Positions 1 through 7,800 of a stretch of 64,000 bases of DNA are shown here, in pieces. Position 1 is the stretch's first letter. Every line of letters starts with the position of its first letter. This DNA is from Roseburia sp. (GTDB taxonomy: Bacteria > Bacillota > Clostridia > Lachnospirales > Lachnospiraceae): positions 1 through 64,000 of the forward strand of contig JAHZFL010000006.1 of assembly GCA_019421345.1 (NCBI GenBank), read 5' to 3'. The notes under the pieces are model-generated. The model was not told where the DNA came from. It saw nothing but the letters and a program-made list of their open reading frames with translations, and did not search any database. A program made the position numbers and the translations under genes.

Positions 1-131
1 CGGGATTTTTCCACGGTCAGTGTAACAAATGTTTGACAAACCTACAAAAATCAAAAATAACAAATCGTATCATAATTTTTTGCAGTGCGCATATAGATAG
101 GGGTAAGGAGAGTACAGGGGATAGAGTGACA

Positions 132-1163
132 ATGGCAGGGATGAAGCGGTTTGTTACATATATATATGCGTATGAGGAGGGACAGCGTGCGGGGAATACC
201 GGATTTGCCAAGCTTGAGCTTCGGGGAGAGGACTGCCGGATGGAAATTCATCTGCGTGGTATTCCCGTAAGAAAGGCAGTGTGCCGGGTTCATTTTATGA
301 GGATTCATGGAGAGATGATGGAGGGCGTTCCCGTCGGAGAATTGCAGCTTATAAACGGGAGCGGTGATTTTTACGGAAGCTGGAAGGCGGGACGCATGGG
401 AGACAGTCCGCTTGCATTTTCGGATCTGGACGGGATTTTTCTGATGACGGAGGATGAGCGCATTTTTATGAGCCGTTGGAAGGAAGGTCCTGCTCTTGGC
501 GTAACAAAAGATAATTTCCGTATCTGGAAGGAAGAAGCACCATCGGGAGAGGTTTACAAAGAGGTCGCTTCGAGCCGGACGGAGGCTGCGGAGGGTGTTC
601 CAATGGAAACAGTGGAGGAAACGACGAAGGGGGAGGACGCAGACGAAAGGCAGGAAACGCAGACTGGTGAAATAAAACAGACGGAACAAAAAACACAGGT
701 GCAGGAAATAGAAGAAGCACGGCAGCCAAAGCAGGAGGTGCAGCCGGAGGTACAGGCGACAGAGGTTCCGGTGCGCAATTTATTTCCGGATTACGAGTGG
801 CAGGATGTATGGGAAACACTTTTGGAGAGCTTAAAATGCTGCAGACCGTTTGAGGATCAGGAGGCGGAATGTGTTCAGATTGAGCTAAAGCATCTGAGGG
901 AGCTGCCAAAGCGCTACTGGTATCTGGGAAATAACAGCTTTTTGCTGCATGGCTTTTTTAATTATCATTATCTGGTGGTCGGAAGAACCGGAGAGGGAAG
1001 ATGGTTTCTTGGTGTGCCGGGAATCTACCAGAGGCAGGAGCGTGTAATGGCGGCAATCTTTGGGTTTCCGGAATTTATCGCGGCAATGTCGGAGGAGAAA
1101 CGGGATTGCAGGGAGGAGCCTGTCAACCGTATGGGCTGTTGGTATCGATATATTGAGGAATAG
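132..1163 (+). CDS. Hypothetical Lachnospiraceae protein with acidic linker
   Basis: I do not recognise a function. The protein has an N-terminal domain (about residues 1-150), a low-complexity Glu/Gln/Thr-rich linker (about 155-215) and a C-terminal domain with aromatic-rich stretches such as YWYLGNNSFLLHGFFNYHYL and RWFLGVPGIYQRQERVM. From memory this layout resembles an uncharacterised family found mostly in Lachnospiraceae (possibly DUF6128), which I cannot confirm here. I see no signal peptide or membrane segment. The reading frame is open further upstream, but ATG at 132 or 141 best fits the conserved-looking start MKRFVTYIYAY. No strong ribosome binding site is visible. The stop codon is built into the first terminator stem downstream. 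Confidence 0.7.
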   Translation: MAGMKRFVTYIYAYEEGQRAGNTGFAKLELRGEDCRMEIHLRGIPVRKAVCRVHFMRIHGEMMEGVPVGELQLINGSGDFYGSWKAGRMGDSPLAFSDLDGIFLMTEDERIFMSRWKEGPALGVTKDNFRIWKEEAPSGEVYKEVASSRTEAAEGVPMETVEETTKGEDADERQETQTGEIKQTEQKTQVQEIEEARQPKQEVQPEVQATEVPVRNLFPDYEWQDVWETLLESLKCCRPFEDQEAECVQIELKHLRELPKRYWYLGNNSFLLHGFFNYHYLVVGRTGEGRWFLGVPGIYQRQERVMAAIFGFPEFIAAMSEEKRDCREEPVNRMGCWYRYIEE

Positions 1164-1187
1164 GGCAGAATATGCCCTATTTTTTTA
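1161..1187 (+). terminator. Rho-independent terminator
   Basis: TAGGGCA (1161-1167) pairs with TGCCCTA (1173-1179) around a 5-nt loop and is followed by a run of T. The left arm contains the stop codon of the upstream gene. Confidence 0.85.
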
Positions 1188-1553
1188 CTTTATGGGAAAC
1201 TTTGTTTCCCATAAAGTAAAACTCTCTGGGGGATCGCCCTGCGGCGGAATGAAACTGTGTCGCTGGCGGAGCGTTTCGCTTGTGAGATTCCTTTTTCTGG
1301 CATAGGAAATTGCGCTGTGATCCTTGTCAGAAAAATACGCTTCGTGTGAGGGTGCGCATGAGAGGAAGTATTGCTTTGCAATCATGTACAGCAAGGTATC
1401 AAAAATGACATTAAGAGAGGATCGCGAAGCGTGTCACTCGTTGTTTTGGGAAGTTCCTGGTGTTGCAAACACGATTGACCGGGTTGTGATTAAGTTACGG
1501 AAGCTGTTTTCTTCTTTTGTTATAGTGTGGGCAGAACAAGGAGGAGGAATACG
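1164..1553. other. 390-bp intergenic region with hairpin and repeat fragment
   Basis: No convincing gene. It holds the terminator at 1161-1187, a perfect 15-bp stem with a 3-nt loop at 1186-1218 (TACTTTATGGGAAAC and its complement), and a segment at 1406-1450 that recurs in modified form at 22787-22833. The remainder before the ferredoxin gene should contain its promoter; TATAGT at 1521-1526 is a weak -10 candidate with no good -35. Short reading frames here look spurious. Confidence 0.6.
1186..1218. repeat. Perfect 15-bp hairpin, 3-nt loop
   Basis: TACTTTATGGGAAAC at 1186-1200 and GTTTCCCATAAAGTA at 1204-1218 are exact reverse complements around TTT. T and A runs flank it, so it could end transcription on either strand, but it directly follows another terminator. 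Confidence 0.7.
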
Positions 1554-1751
1554 ATGGCAAAAAGAAAAGCAAGTGTCTGTACGACGGATTGTGTCGCCTG
1601 CGGTTGCTGCATGAAGGTTTGTCCGCGCAGTGCGATCACAATTCCAAGAGGTATTTACGCTGCGGTAGATGAGGCGCTCTGTGTGGGCTGCGGGAAATGT
1701 GCAAAGGAGTGTCCGGCAAGTGTGATTTCCATGAGGGAGGTGACAGCGTGA
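1554..1751 (+). CDS. 2[4Fe-4S] ferredoxin
   Basis: A 65-residue electron carrier with two classic four-cysteine cluster motifs, CVACGCCMKVCP near residues 12-23 and CVGCGKCAKECP near 44-55, expected to bind two [4Fe-4S] clusters. ATG at 1554 follows the strong site AAGGAGGAGG; an upstream in-frame ATG lies before that site and is unlikely to be used. The stop overlaps the GTG start of the next gene (GTGA at 1748-1751), so the two are translationally coupled. It probably passes electrons between the membrane Fe-S protein and the flavoprotein downstream; partners are inferred only from gene order. Confidence 0.9.
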   Translation: MAKRKASVCTTDCVACGCCMKVCPRSAITIPRGIYAAVDEALCVGCGKCAKECPASVISMREVTA

Positions 1752-2341
1752 AAACAAAAAAGAAATGGTACGATTATTTGTGGGTTGTCTCCCTCGCCTA
1801 CCTGATACTTGGATTTTTTAATATCCTGTTTGCGTGGCTTGGACTGCTGTGCTTTTTTATTCCGCTGATCATTTCACTGGTAAAAGGAAATAAGGCATAC
1901 TGCAACAGATATTGCGGCAGAGGGCAGCTTTTTGGGCTGATCGGAGGAACGTTTGGGCTTTCCAGAAAAAAGGATGTTCCGAGATGGATGAAATCCAAGT
2001 ATTTCCGTTACGGATTTTTAATATTCTTTTTTATCATGTTCTTTCTCATGCTCTGGAACACCTATCTGGTGTTTGCCGGAGCACAGGATTTAAAGCAGAT
2101 CGTGACGCTGCTGTGGACATTTAAGGTGCCGTGGCGCTGGGCGTACCACGGGACGGTTCTCTCGGAGGGCGTGGCGCAGTTTGCATTTGGCTTTTACAGT
2201 GTGATGCTGACATCCACAATACTTGGATTTTTTACAATGATTCTGTTTAAGCCGCGTTCTTGGTGCGTCTATTGCCCGATGGGAACGATGACGCAGTTGA
2301 TATGCAAAGCAAAAAATAATATGGGAGGTAAGGAATCATGA
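1748..2341 (+). CDS. NapH/NosR-like membrane Fe-S protein
   Basis: A 197-residue membrane protein with about four hydrophobic segments and cysteine motifs typical of the membrane polyferredoxin family (NapH, NosR, CcoG, RnfX): YCNRYCGRGQLFG near residue 60 and WCVYCPMGTM near residue 180. It is shorter than NosR and has no soluble 2[4Fe-4S] ferredoxin domain; the preceding ferredoxin gene may supply that part. The GTG start at 1748 has GGGAGGTGA upstream and overlaps the ferredoxin stop. Its own stop overlaps the next ATG (ATGA at 2338-2341). The likely role is electron transfer at the membrane; the substrate is unknown. Confidence 0.8.
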   Translation: MKTKKKWYDYLWVVSLAYLILGFFNILFAWLGLLCFFIPLIISLVKGNKAYCNRYCGRGQLFGLIGGTFGLSRKKDVPRWMKSKYFRYGFLIFFFIMFFLMLWNTYLVFAGAQDLKQIVTLLWTFKVPWRWAYHGTVLSEGVAQFAFGFYSVMLTSTILGFFTMILFKPRSWCVYCPMGTMTQLICKAKNNMGGKES

Positions 2342-4008
2342 AGGTATTGATCGTAGGAGGAGTAGCGGGAGGCGCATCGGCGGCGGCAAGGCTGCGGCGT
2401 CTGGATGAGACGGCGGAGATCATTATTTTGGAGAGAGGAGACTATGTTTCCTTTGCAAACTGCGGTCTGCCGTATTTTATCGGAGGGGAGATCACCGACA
2501 AACAGGCGCTGACGCTGCAGACGCCGGAGAGCTTTCGGGCGAGATTTGACATTGACGTGCGCGTGCGAAATGAGGTTACGGCGATCAATGCGGAGAAAAA
2601 GACGGTTGCCATTCGGAATCTGGAAACAAATGCGGAATACGAGGAGAGTTATGATAAGCTGATCCTCTCTCCGGGGGCAAGTCCGATACTGCCGCCGATT
2701 CCGGGAGCCGATCTGCCGCATGTGTTTACCCTGCGCAATATTCCGGACACATTTGCGATTAAAGCTTATATAGAAGAAAAGCATCCGAAAACGGCTGCCG
2801 TGATCGGCGGGGGCTATATCGGTGTGGAGATGGCGGAAAATCTAAAGCGCGCAGGACTGGAGGTTGCGGTTGTGGAGCTTGCCGACCACCTGATTGCACC
2901 GCTCGACTTCGACATGGCAGCGGATGTACACCGCTATGTCAAGGAGGCAGGCATTGCGCTGTACCTCAATAATGGCGTAGTATCGATCAGCGAGCATGAG
3001 GTTCAGCTTCAAAACGGAAGTGTTCCGGCGGAGCTTGTGCTGATGTCTGTGGGAGTGCGTCCGGAGTCGGCGATTGCAGACGCTTGCGGCATTGCCCGAA
3101 ACGGACGCGGAAGTATTCTTGTAAACAGCCGGATGGAGACAAATGTTGCGGATATTTATGCTGTGGGCGATGCTGTTGAGGTGCAGAACTTTGTGAGCAA
3201 GGAGGCGGCGTTTCTTCCTCTGGCAGGTCCGGCAAATAAGCAGGGGCGTATTGCGGCGGACAATATCTGCGGGATTGCGTCGGAGTATACGGGAACGCAG
3301 GGCTCGGCGGTTGCAAAGCTGTTTGACATGACGATCGCTTCGACAGGATTAAATGAGAAATCGGCGCAGGCGGCAGGAATCACATACGATAAAACTTATC
3401 TGTACTCCGGCTCACATGCCGGATACTATCCGGGCGCGACCAATATGTCGATCAAAGCGCTGTGGGATAAGGAGACAAAAAAACTGCTCGGCGCGCAGAT
3501 TGTCGGTTTTGACGGCGTAGATAAGCGCATGGATGTGCTGGCGGCGGCAATCCGCTTCGGTGCAAAGGTGACAGACCTGACAGAGCTTGAGCTATGCTAC
3601 GCGCCGCCGTTTGGCAGTGCAAAGGATCCGGTAAACATGCTGGGCTTTGTGGCGGAAAATATTGTGAAGGGAAAGGTGAAGCAGTTTTTCTGGGATGAGG
3701 TTGAGAAGCTCCCCCGTGACGGAAGCGTGACGCTGCTGGACGTCCGTACAAAGACGGAAGTATCACATGGAAAGATCGATGGGTTTTACAATATCCCGCT
3801 TGACGGGCTGCGGGAGCATTTGGACGAAATTCCAAAAGACAAACCGGTGTATGTACATTGCCACAGCGGACTGCGCAGTTATATTGCATGCCGGATTTTG
3901 CAGGGCAGAGGGTATGACTGCTACAATCTTGCCGGCGGCTATCGGTTGTATGAGACCGTGGCGCATGAGGGCAAGGTTGCGGATTATTCGTGCCGGGAAT
4001 GTAAGTAA
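2338..4008 (+). CDS. CoA-disulfide reductase/rhodanese fusion flavoprotein
   Basis: A 556-residue pyridine nucleotide-disulfide oxidoreductase of the CoADR/NADH-oxidase/Npsr family with a C-terminal rhodanese domain. Visible features are the FAD-binding start VLIVGGVAGGASAAARLRRL, the single redox cysteine in SFANCGLPYFIGG near residue 43, a second Rossmann motif VIGGGYIGVEMAENL near 155, and a rhodanese domain from about 455 with active-site loop VHCHSGLRS. Family members reduce CoA disulfide, persulfides or polysulfide with NAD(P)H. The coupling to a ferredoxin and a membrane Fe-S protein suggests a sulfur- or thiol-linked redox chain; the substrate is not determined by the sequence. Confidence 0.9.
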   Translation: MKVLIVGGVAGGASAAARLRRLDETAEIIILERGDYVSFANCGLPYFIGGEITDKQALTLQTPESFRARFDIDVRVRNEVTAINAEKKTVAIRNLETNAEYEESYDKLILSPGASPILPPIPGADLPHVFTLRNIPDTFAIKAYIEEKHPKTAAVIGGGYIGVEMAENLKRAGLEVAVVELADHLIAPLDFDMAADVHRYVKEAGIALYLNNGVVSISEHEVQLQNGSVPAELVLMSVGVRPESAIADACGIARNGRGSILVNSRMETNVADIYAVGDAVEVQNFVSKEAAFLPLAGPANKQGRIAADNICGIASEYTGTQGSAVAKLFDMTIASTGLNEKSAQAAGITYDKTYLYSGSHAGYYPGATNMSIKALWDKETKKLLGAQIVGFDGVDKRMDVLAAAIRFGAKVTDLTELELCYAPPFGSAKDPVNMLGFVAENIVKGKVKQFFWDEVEKLPRDGSVTLLDVRTKTEVSHGKIDGFYNIPLDGLREHLDEIPKDKPVYVHCHSGLRSYIACRILQGRGYDCYNLAGGYRLYETVAHEGKVADYSCRECK

Positions 4009-4023
4009 ATAATAAAATAAAAT

Positions 4024-4065
4024 GAGGGACGCTGTCTGGTTTTCTGGGCGGCGTCCTTCGTTTTT
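4024..4065 (+). terminator. Rho-independent terminator
   Basis: GAGGGACGC (4024-4032) pairs, with G-U wobble, with GCGTCCTTC (4051-4059), followed by a T run at 4061-4065. It separates the redox operon from the phosphate operon. Confidence 0.75.
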
Positions 4066-4102
4066 ACATAATTTTTACATAACCATGCATTTGCATTTTA
4101 CA
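4063..4102 (+). promoter_or_regulatory. Pho-box-like repeats upstream of pstS
   Basis: TTTACA occurs at 4063-4068 and 4074-4079, exactly 11 bp apart, and again at 4097-4102, with a degenerate TGCA-containing copy between. Gram-positive PhoP binds tandem TT(A/T/C)ACA repeats at about 11-bp spacing. The position upstream of pstS and the PhoP/PhoR-type genes at the end of the operon fit a phosphate-starvation promoter. Confidence 0.65.
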
Positions 4103-4198
4103 TTGCTGCGTTAGAGTATCCCATGTCGACAGGAAAGAAAAATAAAAACGAGGCGGAAAAGAAGCTTCCGCGAATGGAAAGACATGGAGGATTTCAAA

Positions 4199-5167
4199 AT
4201 GAAAAAGAAAATTATGAGTATGCTTTTAACAGGAGTATTAGCGGCAGGTATGCTGGCAGGATGCGGAAATAATACAGATACCACGGCAGACGCCGGAGCA
4301 GATGCGGCAGGCGCACAGACATCCGGTGCAGCGGACACGACACAGCCGGAGGAAGGAAGCCAGACAGCGGGCGATTTTGACACCGCAGAATATGTTTCGG
4401 TATATTCCAGAGAGGACGGTTCGGGCACAAGAGGTGCGTTTATCGAGCTGTTCGGCATTGAGGAAAAGGACGAGAGCGGAGAGAAGGTCGACAACACAAC
4501 GGTTGAAGCGGTTATCACAAACAGCACGGATGTTATGCTGACCTCCGTGGCAAGCGATACCTACGGTATTGGCTATGTATCTCTTGGTTCTTTGGACGAG
4601 AGTATTGTAAAGGCAGTCAACATTGACGGAGCGGAGGCTACCGTAGAAAACATCAAGAGCGGAGCGTATGCGATCGCAAGACCGTTCAACATTGCCACAA
4701 GCGGCGAGGTGAGCGAGGCGGCGCAGGACTTCATCAACTACATTATGAGCGCAGAGGGACAGGCGGTTGTCACGGAGAGCGGCTACATCGGTTCGGATGA
4801 TGGCGCGCCGTTTGAGTCAAACGGAGCAAAGGGCAAGGTTGTTATCGGCGGTTCATCTTCTGTATCTCCGGTAATGGAAAAGCTGATCGAGGCATATAAG
4901 GCGCTGAATGCAAGCGTGGAGATAGAGCTTCAGACAAGCGATTCTACCACAGGTATGACAGGAGCAATGGACGGAACGCTTGACATCGGAATGGCTTCGC
5001 GTGAGCTGAAGGATACAGAGATTGAAGGCGGTCTGACGGGAATGGCGATTGCAATGGACGGTATTGCAGTCATTGTAAATCCGGCAAATCCGACAGAGGA
5101 TCTCACTGCTGAGAATGTAAAGGGAATCTTCACCGGCGAGATCACAAACTGGGACGGATTAAACTAG
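4199..5167 (+). CDS. pstS: Phosphate-binding lipoprotein PstS, circularly permuted order
   Basis: Substrate-binding lipoprotein of the Pst phosphate importer, 322 residues. The lipobox LAGC puts the modified cysteine at 22, followed by an Ala/Thr/Asp-rich tether to about 60. The two halves are in reversed order relative to the common PstS layout: the part with SREDGSGTRGAF (70-81), the serine/threonine-rich phosphate loop, comes first, and the part with GGSSSVSPVMEKL (217-229), normally N-terminal, comes second; the protein ends in GEITNWDGLN, where the usual fold crosses to the other half. I recall streptococcal PstS having the same order. ATG 4199 follows GGAGG at 4186-4190. First gene of the pst operon. 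Confidence 0.93.
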   Translation: MKKKIMSMLLTGVLAAGMLAGCGNNTDTTADAGADAAGAQTSGAADTTQPEEGSQTAGDFDTAEYVSVYSREDGSGTRGAFIELFGIEEKDESGEKVDNTTVEAVITNSTDVMLTSVASDTYGIGYVSLGSLDESIVKAVNIDGAEATVENIKSGAYAIARPFNIATSGEVSEAAQDFINYIMSAEGQAVVTESGYIGSDDGAPFESNGAKGKVVIGGSSSVSPVMEKLIEAYKALNASVEIELQTSDSTTGMTGAMDGTLDIGMASRELKDTEIEGGLTGMAIAMDGIAVIVNPANPTEDLTAENVKGIFTGEITNWDGLN

Positions 5168-5185
5168 ACAGACAAAACAGCATAG

Positions 5186-5222
5186 GCGAAAAGACCGGAT
5201 GTGAGTGATCCGGTCTTTTCGC
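5186..5222 (+). terminator. Perfect 14-bp hairpin between pstS and pstC
   Basis: GCGAAAAGACCGGA (5186-5199) and TCCGGTCTTTTCGC (5209-5222) are exact reverse complements around a 9-nt loop. There is no long T run after it. It is likely a partial terminator or 3-prime stabiliser that raises pstS mRNA over the transporter genes. Confidence 0.7.
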
Positions 5223-5257
5223 CCGATAAATCATCTGCGGAGAAAAAGGAGATTTCA

Positions 5258-6124
5258 ATGGAGAATATCAAGCGGAGTACGGTAAAGGAAAAGCTGATGG
5301 AGCTTGTATTCCTGATGACGGCAGTTTTTTCCATTTTAGCGGTCGCGCTGATTTGCATCTTCCTCTTTGTAAACGGAATACCGGCAATGAAGGAAATCGG
5401 GTTTTTGGATTTTTTGACCGGAACACAATGGAAACCGGGGAATGACAAATACGGAATTTTTCCGATGATACTCGGAAGTATTTATGTGACAGGGGGCGCT
5501 TTGATCATCGGAGTGCCGATTGGAATACTGACATCTGTTTTTATGGCAAAATTCTGTTCTGCAAAATTGTATAGGTTCTTAAAACCGATTGTCAATCTGA
5601 TGGCAGGAATCCCGTCGATCGTCTATGGATTTTTTGGGCTGGTCGTGCTCGTACCTTTTATAAGAGAGCACTTTCAGAGCAGGGGGCAGAGTATTTTATG
5701 TGCGGCGATCCTGCTAGGCATCATGATACTGCCGACGATCATTGGCGCGTCCGAGCCCGCGATACGGGCAGTGGATCAAAGCTATTATGAGGGAGCGCTG
5801 GCACTTGGCGCAACGCATGAGAGAAGTGTGTTTACCGTTCTCCTTCCGGCTGCGAAATCCGGTATTTTTGCTGCAGTCGTCCTCGGTGTCGGCCGTGCGC
5901 TCGGGGAGACGATGGCGGTTATGATGGTTGTCGGCAACCAGCCGCGCGTGACCCACAATATGCTGGAGGGCATCCGTACTCTGACGACGAATATTGTCAT
6001 GGAAATGGGCTATGCGACCGATCTGCACCGCGAGGCGCTGATCGCGACCGGAGTTGTTCTGTTTGTATTTATTTTGATTATTAATTTTTGCTTTTCCATG
6101 ATTAAGCGAAGCAGGAAGGAGTAG
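5258..6124 (+). CDS. pstC: Phosphate ABC transporter permease PstC
   Basis: Membrane permease of the Pst importer, 288 residues with about six membrane segments. The ABC-coupling (EAA-like) loop reads EGALALGATHERSVFTVLLP and is followed by GRALGETMAVMMVVGN, typical of PstC. ATG at 5258 is chosen because AAAGGAG precedes it; a longer upstream in-frame start would lie within the hairpin between pstS and pstC. It is expected to form a heterodimer with PstA, drive phosphate uptake with PstB, and receive phosphate from PstS at the outer face. Confidence 0.95.
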   Translation: MENIKRSTVKEKLMELVFLMTAVFSILAVALICIFLFVNGIPAMKEIGFLDFLTGTQWKPGNDKYGIFPMILGSIYVTGGALIIGVPIGILTSVFMAKFCSAKLYRFLKPIVNLMAGIPSIVYGFFGLVVLVPFIREHFQSRGQSILCAAILLGIMILPTIIGASEPAIRAVDQSYYEGALALGATHERSVFTVLLPAAKSGIFAAVVLGVGRALGETMAVMMVVGNQPRVTHNMLEGIRTLTTNIVMEMGYATDLHREALIATGVVLFVFILIINFCFSMIKRSRKE

Positions 6125-6130
6125 ACGCGG

Positions 6131-7012
6131 ATGGATAAAAAAATAAAGCCAATCAATCAAATGTCCGTCAAGGACAGGATCAGATCGTACACCAGACATC
6201 CGGGCTCGTTTGTGCTCCTTTTGCTGGTGGGAATCGCCGCGGTCATCACGGTGATCACCCTGCTGTTTCTGGTGGGCTATATTCTGGTGAACGGACTGCC
6301 CTACCTAAAGCCGAGCCTTTTTGCGTGGGAATATAATTCGGACAACGTCTCTATGATGCCTGCGATCGTCAATACGATTCTGATGGTGTTTCTTGCATTG
6401 CTGTTTTCCGTTCCGTTTGGCATCGGCGCAGCCATTTACCTGGTGGAGTATGCAAAAAAGGGAAATAAGCTGGTCGAGGTCGTGCGTCTGACGGCGGAGA
6501 CGCTTACGGGTATTCCGTCGATCATTTACGGACTGTTCGGTATGCTGTTTTTTGTTATTGCGCTTGGGTGGAGCTATTCCATGCTTGCGGGAGCGATGAC
6601 ACTTGCGATCATGGTGCTGCCGACGGTTATGCGCACTACGGAGGAGGCGCTCATCTGTGTGCCGCTCTCCTATCGGGAGGGAAGCTTTGGTCTTGGCGCG
6701 GGTAAGCTCCGTACGATTTTTAAAATTGTGCTTCCGGCTGCAATGCCGGGCATTCTCTCCGGCGTGATCCTCTCGATCGGACGTATTGTCGGCGAGACGG
6801 CGGCGCTCATCTACACGGCAGGTACGATGACGGGTATGGCGGGCGTGATGAATTCGGGACGTACGCTGGCGATCCATATGTATGTACTCTCCAATGAGGG
6901 ACTTCACAAAAACGAAGCGAACGCAACGGCAGTTGTCCTTTTATTTATTGTACTTATCATCAACGGCGTGTCCTCGCTTCTGGCAAAAAAGCTTGAGGCG
7001 TCGAAGGCATAG
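6131..7012 (+). CDS. pstA: Phosphate ABC transporter permease PstA
   Basis: Second permease of the Pst importer, 293 residues with about six membrane segments. The coupling loop is REGSFGLGAGKLRTIFKIVL, followed by GRIVGETAALIYTAG, typical of PstA. The ATG at 6131 follows GAAGGAG and is only 6 bases after the pstC stop, which indicates co-transcription and probable translational coupling. Length and motif order are normal for the family, and I see no damage to the frame. Confidence 0.95.
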   Translation: MDKKIKPINQMSVKDRIRSYTRHPGSFVLLLLVGIAAVITVITLLFLVGYILVNGLPYLKPSLFAWEYNSDNVSMMPAIVNTILMVFLALLFSVPFGIGAAIYLVEYAKKGNKLVEVVRLTAETLTGIPSIIYGLFGMLFFVIALGWSYSMLAGAMTLAIMVLPTVMRTTEEALICVPLSYREGSFGLGAGKLRTIFKIVLPAAMPGILSGVILSIGRIVGETAALIYTAGTMTGMAGVMNSGRTLAIHMYVLSNEGLHKNEANATAVVLLFIVLIINGVSSLLAKKLEASKA

Positions 7013-7032
7013 GGACAGGAAGGAAACAGGAA

Positions 7033-7785
7033 ATGGCAGAAAAATTTCAGATCAAAGACTTAAATCTCTATTACGGAGATTTTCACGCATTAAAAAACAT
7101 CAACATGAATATCCGGGAAAAAGAGATTACCGCGTTTATCGGTCCGTCCGGCTGTGGAAAATCAACCTTTATCAAATGCTTAAACCGCATGAACGATCTT
7201 GTGGAGGGCTGTAAAATTACGGGAGAGATCCGTCTTGACGGAGAGGACATCTATGGTGGTGCGGACGTGAACCTGCTTAGAAAGCGCGTCGGCATGGTAT
7301 TCCAGAAACCGAATCCGTTTCCGATGAGCATTTATGACAATATCGCCTACGGACCGCGGACACACGGGATCCGTTCCAAGGCAAAGCTGGATGAGATCGT
7401 GGAAAAATCCCTGCGGGATGCGGCAATCTGGGATGAGGTGAAGGATCGCCTGAAAAAAAGTGCGCTCGGTATGTCGGGTGGGCAGCAGCAGCGTCTGTGT
7501 ATTGCGAGAGCGCTTGCAGTAGACCCGGAGGTGATCTTGATGGATGAGCCGACCTCTGCGCTCGATCCGATCTCCACCTCAAAGATTGAGGATCTGGCGA
7601 TTGAATTAAAGAAAAAATATACGATTATTATGGTAACGCACAATATGCAGCAGGCAGTCCGCGTATCGGACAAGACAGTCTTTTTCCTGCTGGGAGAGGT
7701 GATCGAGAGCGGTGAGACAGAAAAGCTGTTTTCCGTACCGCAGGATAAGCGGACAGAGGATTATATTACCGGACGCTTTGGATGA
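7033..7785 (+). CDS. pstB: Phosphate ABC transporter ATPase PstB
   Basis: ATPase of the Pst importer, 250 residues, normal length. It shows Walker A GPSGCGKST near residue 37, the Q-loop in MVFQKPNPFPMSIYDN, the signature LGMSGGQQQRLCIARAL, Walker B VILMDEPTSALDP and a switch histidine in MVTHNM. The PNPFPMSIYDN segment is characteristic of PstB. The start at 7033 follows AGGAAACAGGAA. It should hydrolyse ATP on the cytoplasmic face of PstC/PstA. Confidence 0.97.
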   Translation: MAEKFQIKDLNLYYGDFHALKNINMNIREKEITAFIGPSGCGKSTFIKCLNRMNDLVEGCKITGEIRLDGEDIYGGADVNLLRKRVGMVFQKPNPFPMSIYDNIAYGPRTHGIRSKAKLDEIVEKSLRDAAIWDEVKDRLKKSALGMSGGQQQRLCIARALAVDPEVILMDEPTSALDPISTSKIEDLAIELKKKYTIIMVTHNMQQAVRVSDKTVFFLLGEVIESGETEKLFSVPQDKRTEDYITGRFG

Positions 7786-7800
7786 TGAGGGAGGAGTAGC

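Noticed and set aside
51..689. Long leftward frame opposite the first gene
   Set aside because: Shadow frame of the gene at 132-1163; composition and lack of a ribosome binding site do not support it.
3452..3889. Leftward Pro/Arg-rich frame inside the CoA-disulfide reductase gene
   Set aside because: Shadow of a GC-rich coding frame with no start signals.
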